64,000 bases of DNA, taken from positions 62,001-126,000 of the forward strand of contig DJXW01000034.1 of NCBI GenBank assembly GCA_002449845.1, read 5' to 3'. Source of the stretch: Prevotella sp. UBA6994 (lineage in GTDB: Bacteria; Bacteroidota; Bacteroidia; Bacteroidales; Bacteroidaceae). This document shows, piece after piece, positions 1 through 8,256 of the stretch (position 1 is its first letter; each line of letters opens with the position of its first letter). The translations under genes and the position numbers were made by a program. Below the pieces are notes generated by a model that saw only the letters and a list, made by a program, of their open reading frames with translations, did not search any database and was not told where the DNA came from.

Positions 1-1182
1 CTTAATTCCAGAAATAGAATTGATGTGCAAGGTCTTCAGACCTGTACAATTGTCAAATGCATGACTATATACGGTAAGATCTCTTCTTCCCCCCAATTCT
101 CCTCCCCTAATATCGGCTCCAATGGAAAGAGAAGTTAGACCTGTACAGCCAGCGAAAGCATACTCATAAATGTTTATCAATCCCTTGGGTAAGTTTAATG
201 TTTGCAACCCCTTGCAATTATAGAATGCATAACGGTCTATACCTCCAATCTTACCAAAAGTGACGGAAGACAGATTGGTACATCCTCTAAACAAACCCTC
301 CACAACAGAACCTCTTATCACTACGTTTTTCAAAGTCTTCATGTCCTCGAAAGGAGAATTACTTCTTGTAAATGTAACCGTTCTGTCGTAATTGATAGTT
401 TCAACGGGGCTACCATCAAACGTATCGTTTCCACCTTCAAATTCCAAACCATACGATATTGAACCTTCTGGTTGCAATGTCAATGTCTTGAGATTTGTAC
501 AGTCAGAAAATGCTCTACTTCCAATTCTTCGCACGCTATTAGGAATCGTAATGGATTCCAAACTCGTACAACCCCTGAATGCCTGCTCTTCTATTTTTAC
601 CGTCCCACCAAAAGACACTGATGTTAAACTCGTGCAGCCAGAAAACAGACAATATGAAATCGTTGTCAAGGTACTTGGCAGTTTGACGGATGTCAAATAA
701 TTACAATCTCTGAAAGAATTAGAGCCGATGGACTTCACTTTCCTACCGATTTCCAAAGATTTAATGCCAGAGCCATAAAAAGAGTAATCACCTATTTCCA
801 TAACTCTTTCAGGAATAACAATGGATGTCAATCCCGTACAATTCCTAAAAGCATTCTGATCAATGTAAAATAAGTAAGGGGGAAGAGTAACGGAAGTCAA
901 CTCGGTACAATTTTCAAAGGCTCCATTACCAATGCGCCTTACCCAATAGGAGTTGCCCTCGTATGATACCTGCTCAGGTATCTCCACATGACCATTATAA
1001 CCGCCCTTGACAACAACCGCTTCATATGTACCATATCCATAGTTGTCCACCAATTTGAATCGGATACCGTCCACCTCAAAAGTTTGGGCGAACATCAACA
1101 TGGAAAAGAGCAAAAGACTGATGGTCATTCCAAGCCTTTTCAATCTTTCCAAGTCAACTAAAAGAATCTTTTTCCTTTTCAT
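1..1182 (-). CDS. BspA-like leucine-rich-repeat surface protein, 3' end beyond window
   Basis: The frame is open for 394 codons from the ATG to the window edge, so the C-terminus is missing. Residues 1-34 form a basic stretch followed by a hydrophobic core (LLLFSMLMFA) ending in AQT, a plausible signal peptide; Met19 is an alternative start closer to that core. The mature part begins FEVDGIRF, typical of Bacteroidales BspA-like proteins, and then repeats the pattern IGNGAFENCTELTSVTLP, which is the LRR_5 / BspA repeat. Known members are secreted or surface proteins that bind host or matrix molecules. A good Bacteroidota promoter lies about 35 nt upstream. A second, larger BspA-like gene lies near 16-19 kb. 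The exact ligand cannot be read from the sequence. Confidence 0.88.
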   Translation of the reverse strand, partial: MKRKKILLVDLERLKRLGMTISLLLFSMLMFAQTFEVDGIRFKLVDNYGYGTYEAVVVKGGYNGHVEIPEQVSYEGNSYWVRRIGNGAFENCTELTSVTLPPYLFYIDQNAFRNCTGLTSIVIPERVMEIGDYSFYGSGIKSLEIGRKVKSIGSNSFRDCNYLTSVKLPSTLTTISYCLFSGCTSLTSVSFGGTVKIEEQAFRGCTSLESITIPNSVRRIGSRAFSDCTNLKTLTLQPEGSISYGLEFEGGNDTFDGSPVETINYDRTVTFTRSNSPFEDMKTLKNVVIRGSVVEGLFRGCTNLSSVTFGKIGGIDRYAFYNCKGLQTLNLPKGLINIYEYAFAGCTGLTSLSIGADIRGGELGGRRDLTVYSHAFDNCTGLKTLHINSISGIK

Positions 1183-1217
1183 AATTCTAACTTATTGGTT
1201 AAACATTTGATAGTTTG

Positions 1218-1249
1218 CAAATATAAGAATTTTTTTATATTTATATCAA
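1218..1249 (-). promoter_or_regulatory. Promoter of the BspA-like gene
   Basis: On the minus strand TATATTTG (1218-1225) fits the Bacteroidota -7 box TAnnTTTG. A TTGA near 1246-1249 sits about 20 nt upstream in the place of the -33 TTTG. The predicted transcript would have a leader of about 30 nt. Confidence 0.6.
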
Positions 1250-1424
1250 CATTTATACAATTTTTCCTACACTTTTTTGCTTTTGCATCTAAAAGTGTCC
1301 TTTAAGATTACGTTCAATGTGTTCCAATTGATGTCTTACAGTTATTCTTCCGTGAAGGCATGAACGTGAGTCTATGCATATCAGTTCATCGACCAGATTC
1401 ATCCCCATATTGTCTTTGACAAAA

Positions 1425-3707
1425 TCATGATGGATCATGCTCTTCGGATTCTGGCAGGATGGGACTATTCCCAAACAAGGCAATAAGCGCATTCGAAGCT
1501 ACCATACCCATCTCGTCGGTTACGATACCTTCGCTGTCCTTGCAAAATTCCACATCCATATACGTGTTACCTGTCGTTACGCCATTTTCAATTTCTGGCT
1601 CAATGGTTTTACCCAACACGAAATTGCTGACAAATTTGCATCCTGAATCATCCAAGTCGTTACTCGTATCCAATACATCAACAGTGTTCTCTTGAATCCT
1701 TACGAAGCCATCGCATACGTTATATCCTATAAAGATATTGGTAGTGGAGTATTCCCCGCTTGCCAGAACATTTGGAATTTTGTCTCTTTCTTCCAGACTA
1801 CAATCTCGACAGTCGATGTCATAGTAGTTTTCCGTACCAGTGATTACATTACCATAAATCTGTACGTTGTAAGCCCAATAGTCTACATAGATGCCGTTGT
1901 TCTTCCTATATGGACTTGAGCCTTCCAATCCTCCCGTGCCAATTATCCTGTTAAAGCGAATGATGGCTTTTTCATTGTTACCTACAACGTATATGTCGCC
2001 AGAGTCCTGCAGGCCAAGCTGTTTCCGCTTGGTTATCCATTCTGAGGTATAATGAATGAAATTGTGTTCCACAAGATTTCGTCGCCATCTCTTACAGAGA
2101 AGGTTTCCGTTACCTCCTAATCTGATAGCACTATAGTTAGTGTCAATAAACTCATTGTATGCAATGTATGCTTTGGCAGAACTCCATACGGCAGCTGTGT
2201 TGGTGCCGTAGTGCCCAATATTTTTAAATGTGTTGTTTGTGACCTTCATGTATGGCCATTCATCTTCATTTCATCATAACGTAAAAGATCCATACGCAAG
2301 GCACAGCCTTTGATGTCGTGGAACGTATTGCCTTCAGCAAAGAGTTTTTTATAGTTACTTACTCCGTCTCCAGTCTCATGAGATATGTCACATTTGTTGA
2401 GGCACATTTCGGCATCATTTCTAATACTGTTATCTATGCCTCCTATGACACTTAACTCGTACAAGCCAACATTTGCCGTACTTCTGGCATAGATGACGTT
2501 TTTCCAAAGACATCGGCTGAGAGTACTATATGCTACTGGATAATACAAATACCCATCCTTGATGACTGCACCTTCATTGTCACCATTGTAATTGATGAGA
2601 TAGAAATCTGTTTGTGGTGTTAGGACATTCCGAAAATAGGGGGCGCAGGTCGCATCATCGTTTCCCTCTGCTTCAAAATACAATGCGTTTTGGGTTAAGC
2701 TCGTTATCTTTCGCATATATCGGTAGAATGATAATCTATAGCACACAAACACATTGTCCAAGTTTTCGGGGTTTTCATACATGTGAGTCAATTCGTTGGG
2801 CAGCAATAATCCATATACGTTATTGTTGTTGCTTGGGGTAATCCAACCTTGAGCCTTATAAACGTTACTCTTGGCTAATGTTTTCATCTTGCCACGTAAC
2901 GTGACAAAGGTTTCCTCCCCTGTCACGGTATAAGGGTAGGGTACACTGAATATGCCATTTTCTAACGTTGCGCCCAAAATGGGGTTTGTATAATCAAACA
3001 GTTTTTTATTATTACCTATAATGATAACCTCTTTGTTATAGCCAAATGATATGAGACCCGTTAAAGGATAGTCTTGGGTTTCATATTTTAGTCGCTCATC
3101 AGTAATGGCAATGTCATCCATCAAGTTCAGTGTCACGGGATTGTAGTTGTTTACGGCATTAACAAAATCGTCCCAATTGCTAATGTTTACCGTATGGTTT
3201 GAAACGATAGGAGTCCATTCTTTTCTATTGAAATAGCATTTTGGAGCATCTTCTGGACTTAAATTGATTATCCGTTGCTCAAAGAGATATTTTTTGATGG
3301 TAGGTGAGTTGTTAATGTTGGTGGCGGCCTCCATGTCAACGATAGCACCGAAACAGATTTACACCATTCAGCAAGTCCGTTTGGGATACTGGTAGGGAAA
3401 AAACTGACCAATCCACCACAATATAACAGTCAACGCCATTAAACATACCCTTGGGGTCAAACTTGATAGGCTCAGAAGAGTTGTTCCCAACGGAAAGAAA
3501 ACCGTGCTTCATTCCCGTGTGATTATCGTATTCATATTCCAAGCCAATGGAAATGAGATAACCGTCAGTATGGGTATGGTTTCGTGCCTGCCATAGAATC
3601 ATTCGACTTGGGTAGAGGTCTTGTCTCCATTTACTTCCAATATATAACTCTTTGACAAAGTAGTTGGCTTGTCTGTATCCGTCTGTGAATGTTACGTTTG
3701 TAGGCAT
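1425..3707 (-). pseudogene. Frameshifted right-handed beta-helix protein gene
   Basis: Three adjoining reading frames on one strand read as one disrupted gene. The first piece (3336-3707, 123 aa) starts MPTNVTFTDG and has no signal peptide. Its stop falls just before the second piece (2246-3334, 362 aa); reading the other frame across the junction gives FGAIVDMEAATN, which joins smoothly. The second piece ends in TGA overlapping the ATG of the third (1425-2249, 274 aa), and one added base would fuse GH to MKVTNNTFKNIG. The second and third pieces show beta-helix features: many Asn, short turns and phrases such as NTFHDIKGCALRM, NNTFKNIG and YGNVITGT. A fourth frame (1289-1492) may continue the C-terminus, but this is weak. 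The likely original product is a pectate-lyase-like beta-helix protein. Translational coupling of three separate proteins is possible but less likely. Confidence 0.65.
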
Positions 3708-3801
3708 AATAGTTTTTGATTAAATAGTTAATAAAAAGGTTTTAAATAACTTGCAATATAGAATTTAAGTTACCAATTGTCATCTCACATCGTCCTTTGT
3801 C

Positions 3802-4065
3802 TTATTGTATATTCCTGTTCTCTCTGTCATGGTGTACGCGCCCTTTGAGGTAATGTGTTGTCATCTTTTCATTGGCGTTGCCGTGGCGGTCGAAGTAGTT
3901 GACCAAGGAATCCACGGTTGGCAGCCATGCCTCGGTGAACACCGTGTCGGCACGGTTGCACTGGCTCACGTAGGTGAGCCTCTGGCGCATTGCTTCCTTG
4001 TCGGTACATGAGGCGAGCACTGACAGCATGAGAAATGATAATATAAAAAAGATTATATTCTTCAT
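3802..4065 (-). pseudogene. Truncated lipoprotein, probable remnant of a TPR sensor-type gene
   Basis: This 87-residue frame begins with a clear lipoprotein signal (hydrophobic core, then LASC at about residues 16-19). It continues with a helical stretch containing TDKEAMRQRL, PTVDSLVNYFDRHG and a YLKGRVHHD segment. In Bacteroidales this start is typical of much longer lipoproteins with tetratricopeptide repeats and often a C-terminal DNA-binding or kinase part. Here the frame stops just after the first TPR-like helix and no continuation is obvious, so I call it a truncated remnant. The -7 box TAACTTTG (4071-4078) lies only 5 nt before the ATG, so any mRNA would be leaderless. It could instead be a real small lipoprotein. 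Confidence 0.5.
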
Positions 4066-4192
4066 ATCTGCAAAGTTACGAAATAATTTGGTAAGTGCAA
4101 GGAAAATGATAATGAATATAGGAGGAAAAACATTACGAAAACCTCATTTATTTCTTGTTTGATATTGTAAATAGCAAGAAATCAAGAAAACT

Positions 4193-4224
4193 TTTGGTGA
4201 ATGATGGAGAATGATGTAATTTTG
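4193..4224 (+). promoter_or_regulatory. Promoter of mrp
   Basis: TTTG (4193-4196), a 20-nt spacer and TAATTTTG (4217-4224) fit the Bacteroidota sigma-ABfr consensus. The start codon lies 24 nt downstream. Confidence 0.7.
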
Positions 4225-4248
4225 CGCAATAAATAACAATTTGTAAAA

Positions 4249-5346
4249 ATGACACTATATCCAAAATTGATTATCGACGCATTGGCAACAGTGACCTATG
4301 CAGGAACAAAGAAGAACTTGATAGAGAGTGGGATGCTGGCTGATACGCCCAGCATCAATGGCATGAAGGTGAAGGTGGTATTGCTCTTTCCACGAGACAC
4401 AGACCCTTTCCTGAAGTCAACCGTCAAGGCGGCTGAGGCTGCCATTCACTATCATATAAGTCCAGACGTGGAAGTGACCATAGAGACAGAGTTTAAGTCG
4501 AAACCAAGACCTGAAGTTGGCAAGTTGTTACCTCAAGTGAAGAACATCATTGCCGTCAGTTCCGGCAAGGGCGGAGTGGGGAAGAGCACCGTGGCTGCCA
4601 ACCTCGCCGTGTCGCTTGCACGGTTAGGCTATAAGGTGGGTTTGCTCGATACCGACATTTTCGGTCCTTCCATGCCCAAGATGTTCGACGTGGAGCATGA
4701 ACGTGTTTATGCCACCGAGGTAGATGGCAGACAGTTGATTCTGCCTATAGAGAAATATGGTGTGAAGATGCTGAGCATCGGTTTCTTTGTCAATCCCGAT
4801 ACGGCAACGTTGTGGCGTGGAGGTATGGCAACGTCTGCACTGAAGCAACTCATTGCCGATGCTGATTGGGGGGAATTGGATTATTTCATCTTAGACACTC
4901 CTCCAGGCACCAGCGACATTCACCTGACCCTTCTGCAAACCCTCGCCATCACGGGTGCCATTATCGTGAGCACTCCTCAACAGGTGGCTCTTGCCGATGC
5001 ACGAAAGGGAATAGACATGTACAGAAACGATAAGGTGAACGTGCCTATCTTGGGATTGGTGGAAAACATGGCTTATTTCACGCCTGCCGAACTGTCCAAC
5101 AATAAATATTATATCTTTGGAAACGGTGGTTGCAAGCAACTGGCAGAGGAAATGAAATTGCCGTTGTTGGCACAGATACCTATTGTGGCAAGTGTTTGTG
5201 AGAGTGGCGATCAAGGTAAGCCCATCTCTTTGAACGCTGATAGCGTTACAGGACAATCGTTCCTCAGTTTTGCGCAAGCGGTGGTTACGGTTGTGAACAG
5301 GAGAAACAAGGAACAGGCTCCCACGAAGATTGTCGGTATCGAATAG
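4249..5346 (+). CDS. mrp: Mrp/ApbC (NBP35 family) iron-sulfur cluster carrier ATPase
   Basis: The 365-residue protein has an N-terminal MIP18/DUF59-like domain (about residues 1-85), then a P-loop ATPase of the MinD/ParA class. The deviant Walker A GKGGVGKST is at residues 106-114, followed by DTDIFGPSMP and DTPPGTSD, hallmark motifs of Mrp/NBP35. Known family members bind and transfer Fe-S clusters to apoproteins in the cytoplasm. The CxxC pair that holds the bridging cluster in many Mrp proteins is absent: that region reads ENMAYFTPAELSNNKYYIFG. A lone Cys follows in GGCKQL. The length is normal for the family. The gene stands alone, with its own promoter and a downstream repeat that contains terminator hairpins. 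Confidence 0.93.
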   Translation: MTLYPKLIIDALATVTYAGTKKNLIESGMLADTPSINGMKVKVVLLFPRDTDPFLKSTVKAAEAAIHYHISPDVEVTIETEFKSKPRPEVGKLLPQVKNIIAVSSGKGGVGKSTVAANLAVSLARLGYKVGLLDTDIFGPSMPKMFDVEHERVYATEVDGRQLILPIEKYGVKMLSIGFFVNPDTATLWRGGMATSALKQLIADADWGELDYFILDTPPGTSDIHLTLLQTLAITGAIIVSTPQQVALADARKGIDMYRNDKVNVPILGLVENMAYFTPAELSNNKYYIFGNGGCKQLAEEMKLPLLAQIPIVASVCESGDQGKPISLNADSVTGQSFLSFAQAVVTVVNRRNKEQAPTKIVGIE

Positions 5347-5473
5347 ACATGGTTTTCATGTTTTTTTTGTTTGTGAATTATTGCGACAAAATTTTTTCGT
5401 GAAAAATCTCCAATGAGATGTTAATGAACCTCAGTTCATGGTTTTTCGGTGCTAAATTGTGCTTTTTTACTCG

Positions 5474-5551
5474 TAACATATATAGTTATTGCCGTAACTA
5501 TATATGTTACGAGCGTAACTCATTATGTTAGCACGCTAATTATATATGTTA
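5474..5551 (+). repeat. Iteron-like array A: four 15-bp near-palindromes, 21-bp period
   Basis: Units lie at 5474-5488, 5495-5509, 5516-5530 and 5537-5551, each separated by exactly 6 nt. Examples are TAACATATATAGTTA and TAACTATATATGTTA, which are exact reverse complements. Units 1 and 2 extend outward to a perfect inverted repeat with 19-bp arms (5470-5488 and 5495-5513) and a 6-nt loop. The spacers are TTGCCG, CGAGCG and GCACGC. Confidence 0.85.
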
Positions 5552-5553
5552 TC

Positions 5554-5587
5554 AAGCCTCAAAAAACGATGTTTTTGAGGCTTTTTT
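5554..5587 (+). terminator. Rho-independent terminator downstream of mrp
   Basis: AAGCCTCAAAAA and TTTTTGAGGCTT pair around a short loop and are followed by a T run. It lies inside the dispersed element, directly after the palindrome array. Confidence 0.75.
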
Positions 5588-5697
5588 AGTTGTTTTTTAT
5601 GTAACATGTCAAGTGTCTTGATTGTAATATATTGAAAGTCAATATGTTATAAAAAACCTTCAAAATGGCATTTTTTGGAGCGACGGAAAGGCTCGTC

Positions 5698-5729
5698 AAA
5701 AAAACAGCCCGTAATTGGGGCTGTTTTTG
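5698..5729. terminator. Bidirectional terminator between mrp and the export operon
   Basis: AAAACAGCCC (5701-5710) pairs with GGGCTGTTTT (5718-5727), giving an A run on one side and a T run on the other. It could therefore end transcripts from both convergent genes. Confidence 0.65.
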
Positions 5730-5761
5730 TCACTTTACTTGACAGTTTGGTGGATGAGCGT

Positions 5762-7057
5762 CTATGACTTCGTTTGTTTCGTTGCCTCTGCAAGGGCTTT
5801 CAGTTTCAACTCCTTGGCATGGGTAGCTATCCGTTTCATCTTCTTGAGTTGTTCGTTAGCATGATAGTGAGACAACTTAATCTGGTAATGATATACGAGG
5901 CAGGTGATGAAGAAATAAACCGCTACCTGAATCCATAGGGCTTGATATTCCAATTGAATATCTGCCAAAGTCGCATCCATCGTGTTCAGTCGGACAAAAC
6001 CCCTGATTCCAAATGTGGAGGGAAACAGACAAGCCACCGCTCTCCATGCACCAGGGATGTTGGACTGTGGCCATGACACTCCAGAGAGGAAGAGCAAAGG
6101 CACAGACATGAATACCACTATCAACATCACGTTTTCACGATAACGGATGGTACAGGAGACTATCATTCCGAAGAATATCGTTGCTAACAGGAAAGGCACC
6201 ATCAAGCCGATGAGTTCAACGGCATCAAAGAGTTGTACGAACCCAAAAATCTTGGGTACAACCAAGGTGATGTATGCTGCCATTACACAATAAACCATGA
6301 AGTAGCACAGAGACTTACCCAATACGATACGGAAGATACCATTGTAATGAAGACTCAATGGTACGAGGTCGCGATAGCGGTTGGTTTCTCTTGCCGTGCC
6401 GGCACCAAGTCCGATTCCGAGAACGAGCGTCTGGAACAGTACAAGCATCAAAACGGCTGGGATGATCGAGTCTGCATATCCTCCTGTGCTGTTAAAGATA
6501 GGTACGGCATCGCAGAGCAGAGGTGCTGTGGTAATCTCATCGTCTTTATGGGTAAAGTTATGAGCATTCTTGATTTGTATCCTTGTGTTGAGCTCGCTCG
6601 AAATGCTTACGGCAGATTGGTAAACTGCCTTGTAATACATCATGATGCTCATGTCGCAGAAGACGCTCACCTTGGATTGGTCGCCTCGCATGATGTTTTT
6701 CTCGAAGTCTGACGGGAAATAAATGGCTCCTTTCACAATGCGCTTGCCCATCAGTTGCTTGGCTTCTTCAATGTTGTTGCAATGGTAGCTGACCTTGACA
6801 TCAGGCGTAGCGTCATAGTGTCTGATAAATTGTCGGCTCATGCTGCTCTTCGACATATCCACCACGGCAACAGGCACTTCATGTACCACTTGCTTGCTGT
6901 AAACCCAAGAATAGAGTAGTGGGTAGAGCAAGGGAACGAGAATGAAGAAGATGAGCACCCCCTCGTCTTTGACGGTGGTGGTCATTTCCTTAGCCCATAT
7001 ATAGCACATGTCGTGCAGGCCTTCGCGTATTTTGCTTCCTAAATGTTCAGTCTTCAC
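5762..7057 (-). CDS. ABC-2 type permease, last gene of the ATPase-less export operon
   Basis: The 431-residue membrane protein has one N-terminal membrane segment (about residues 33-53, ILVPLLYPLLYSWVY). A large extracytoplasmic domain follows, containing PVAVVDMSKSSMSRQF, and then about five membrane segments in the C-terminal half. This is the YbhS/YbhR and YhhJ arrangement of ABC-2 exporter permeases. The C-terminus is a basic helical tail of about 40 residues, ending ATKQTKS. It starts 21 nt after a sister permease and pairs with it as a heterodimer by inference. No ATP-binding protein is encoded in this operon. The substrate is unknown; drugs, lipids or polysaccharide precursors are handled by relatives. 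Confidence 0.85.
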   Translation of the reverse strand: MKTEHLGSKIREGLHDMCYIWAKEMTTTVKDEGVLIFFILVPLLYPLLYSWVYSKQVVHEVPVAVVDMSKSSMSRQFIRHYDATPDVKVSYHCNNIEEAKQLMGKRIVKGAIYFPSDFEKNIMRGDQSKVSVFCDMSIMMYYKAVYQSAVSISSELNTRIQIKNAHNFTHKDDEITTAPLLCDAVPIFNSTGGYADSIIPAVLMLVLFQTLVLGIGLGAGTARETNRYRDLVPLSLHYNGIFRIVLGKSLCYFMVYCVMAAYITLVVPKIFGFVQLFDAVELIGLMVPFLLATIFFGMIVSCTIRYRENVMLIVVFMSVPLLFLSGVSWPQSNIPGAWRAVACLFPSTFGIRGFVRLNTMDATLADIQLEYQALWIQVAVYFFITCLVYHYQIKLSHYHANEQLKKMKRIATHAKELKLKALAEATKQTKS

Positions 7058-7078
7058 TTTCTGATGTTTTATGAATCC

Positions 7079-8239
7079 TTACGGGATGTAAACGTATGTC
7101 AGCATTGCTTTCTTGATGTTGTTGATGACCAATAAGGGCAGTGCCATGAATATGATGAGAGCGCCGATGCTTATCCAAGCGTCAGCCAATGGATTTCCGT
7201 TGAAAATGCACGTTTGATATATCGTGAAATAATGGCGCATGGGAAAGAGATTGGTGATGGCTTGTATCATGGGATCCATTGCCGATACGGGGAATGAAGA
7301 ACCCATTGCCGAGAAGCTCAAGGCTGCCCATAGCGAACAAATACTCATGGACATTCGAAGGGAAGGGAATATGCCGAATGCGAATATTCCAAATGCCTGA
7401 CCAGAGAGAATGGCAAGAATGCCCAATAAGATAATATTGAATATAGACCCCGCATGTGGGAAATGCAATACACCATATACTATAAATATGTATATAGACA
7501 TGATGGTGAAATCAATGAGAAAATGCGGGAGAAACTTGCCCATAAATGCAATCCACATATTGTTGTCTGCCATTGCCAACCAGTCTTTAGAAGTGCCAAA
7601 CTTGATCTCCGTACCTAAGGAATAGGCGGTGATGAGGAAGAAAAACAACATGAGGCAGGCGGGAACCATTGCCGTGCTCAGATAGACATTGTAATTGATT
7701 TCGGGATTGTTGATGGTGTGAGTGTCGATGGCTATGGGTTGAAGGAATGCCTTTATCTCTTCACCTGTCTTTCCCAATGCCCTCAACTTGGCAGAACCCA
7801 TCCCCGCGCTACCAAGGGTGGCGATGGTCTTGAGGTCTTTAAACACCATAGAACCAGCCGCAATGGTAGTCACGCTATAATAAAATGAAATCTTCGGCTG
7901 ACGTGATGCTATCATGTCGCTGGTGGTATTCTTCGGGAAATAGAGAAATCCATAAATCTTGTTTTGCTGGATAGCCCTGCGTGCCTCGTTGATATTGGGA
8001 TAATGCGAAACCACCTTGGTGGATTGGAAAGCATCGAGCTTATGAATCAGTTTCCTTGTCGTAGAAGTGTTGTCAAGGTCAACCACGCCGATGGGCAGGT
8101 TCTCTGGTTGTCCCTCATTCATGAGTGACGTGAAGAAAAGAATCACCAGTAATGGGAACAACACCATACAAAAGAGGTATATGGGATTCATCGTCAGAAT
8201 ACCACACTCCCTTGATGCGATATGTAAGATTCTTCTCAT
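7079..8239 (-). CDS. ABC-2 type permease, export operon 1
   Basis: This 386-residue protein has the same topology as its downstream neighbour: an N-terminal membrane helix (about 20-40), a long extracytoplasmic part starting LPIGVVDLDNTSTTRKL, and a block of five or so membrane helices ending in a basic tail. The conserved phrase VVDLDN/VVDMS after the first helix is characteristic of this permease class. It starts 17 nt after the HlyD-like gene, so the four genes TolC, HlyD, permease and permease form one transcription unit. A periplasm-spanning efflux pathway is inferred from the partners. Confidence 0.85.
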   Translation of the reverse strand: MRRILHIASRECGILTMNPIYLFCMVLFPLLVILFFTSLMNEGQPENLPIGVVDLDNTSTTRKLIHKLDAFQSTKVVSHYPNINEARRAIQQNKIYGFLYFPKNTTSDMIASRQPKISFYYSVTTIAAGSMVFKDLKTIATLGSAGMGSAKLRALGKTGEEIKAFLQPIAIDTHTINNPEINYNVYLSTAMVPACLMLFFFLITAYSLGTEIKFGTSKDWLAMADNNMWIAFMGKFLPHFLIDFTIMSIYIFIVYGVLHFPHAGSIFNIILLGILAILSGQAFGIFAFGIFPSLRMSMSICSLWAALSFSAMGSSFPVSAMDPMIQAITNLFPMRHYFTIYQTCIFNGNPLADAWISIGALIIFMALPLLVINNIKKAMLTYVYIP

Positions 8240-8256
8240 TCTTATCCTTTCACTAT

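Larger units (their letters stand above)
5380..5745 (+). repeat. Dispersed intergenic element, copy A
   Basis: This fills the gap between the convergent mrp and ABC-permease genes. It shares its order of parts with copies near 26.2-26.6 kb and 40.9-41.3 kb. It has a left block with GCGACAAA and an AATGAGA motif; a central array of 15-bp near-palindromes; a middle A/T-rich block; and a right block reading GCATTTTTTGG, then GTTTTTGTCACTTT and TTGACA. No credible gene lies inside. The boundaries are approximate because they were set by eye from shared blocks. Confidence 0.75.

Noticed and set aside
1289..1492. 67-codon frame at the 3' side of the beta-helix pseudogene
   Set aside because: It could continue the disrupted gene after a third frameshift, but the sequence shows no beta-helix pattern, so I left it out of the pseudogene limits.
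5474..5551. The regular repeat-spacer pattern as a short CRISPR array
   Set aside because: Repeats are 15 bp and spacers only 6 nt, all three loci share similar spacers, and no cas gene is present.
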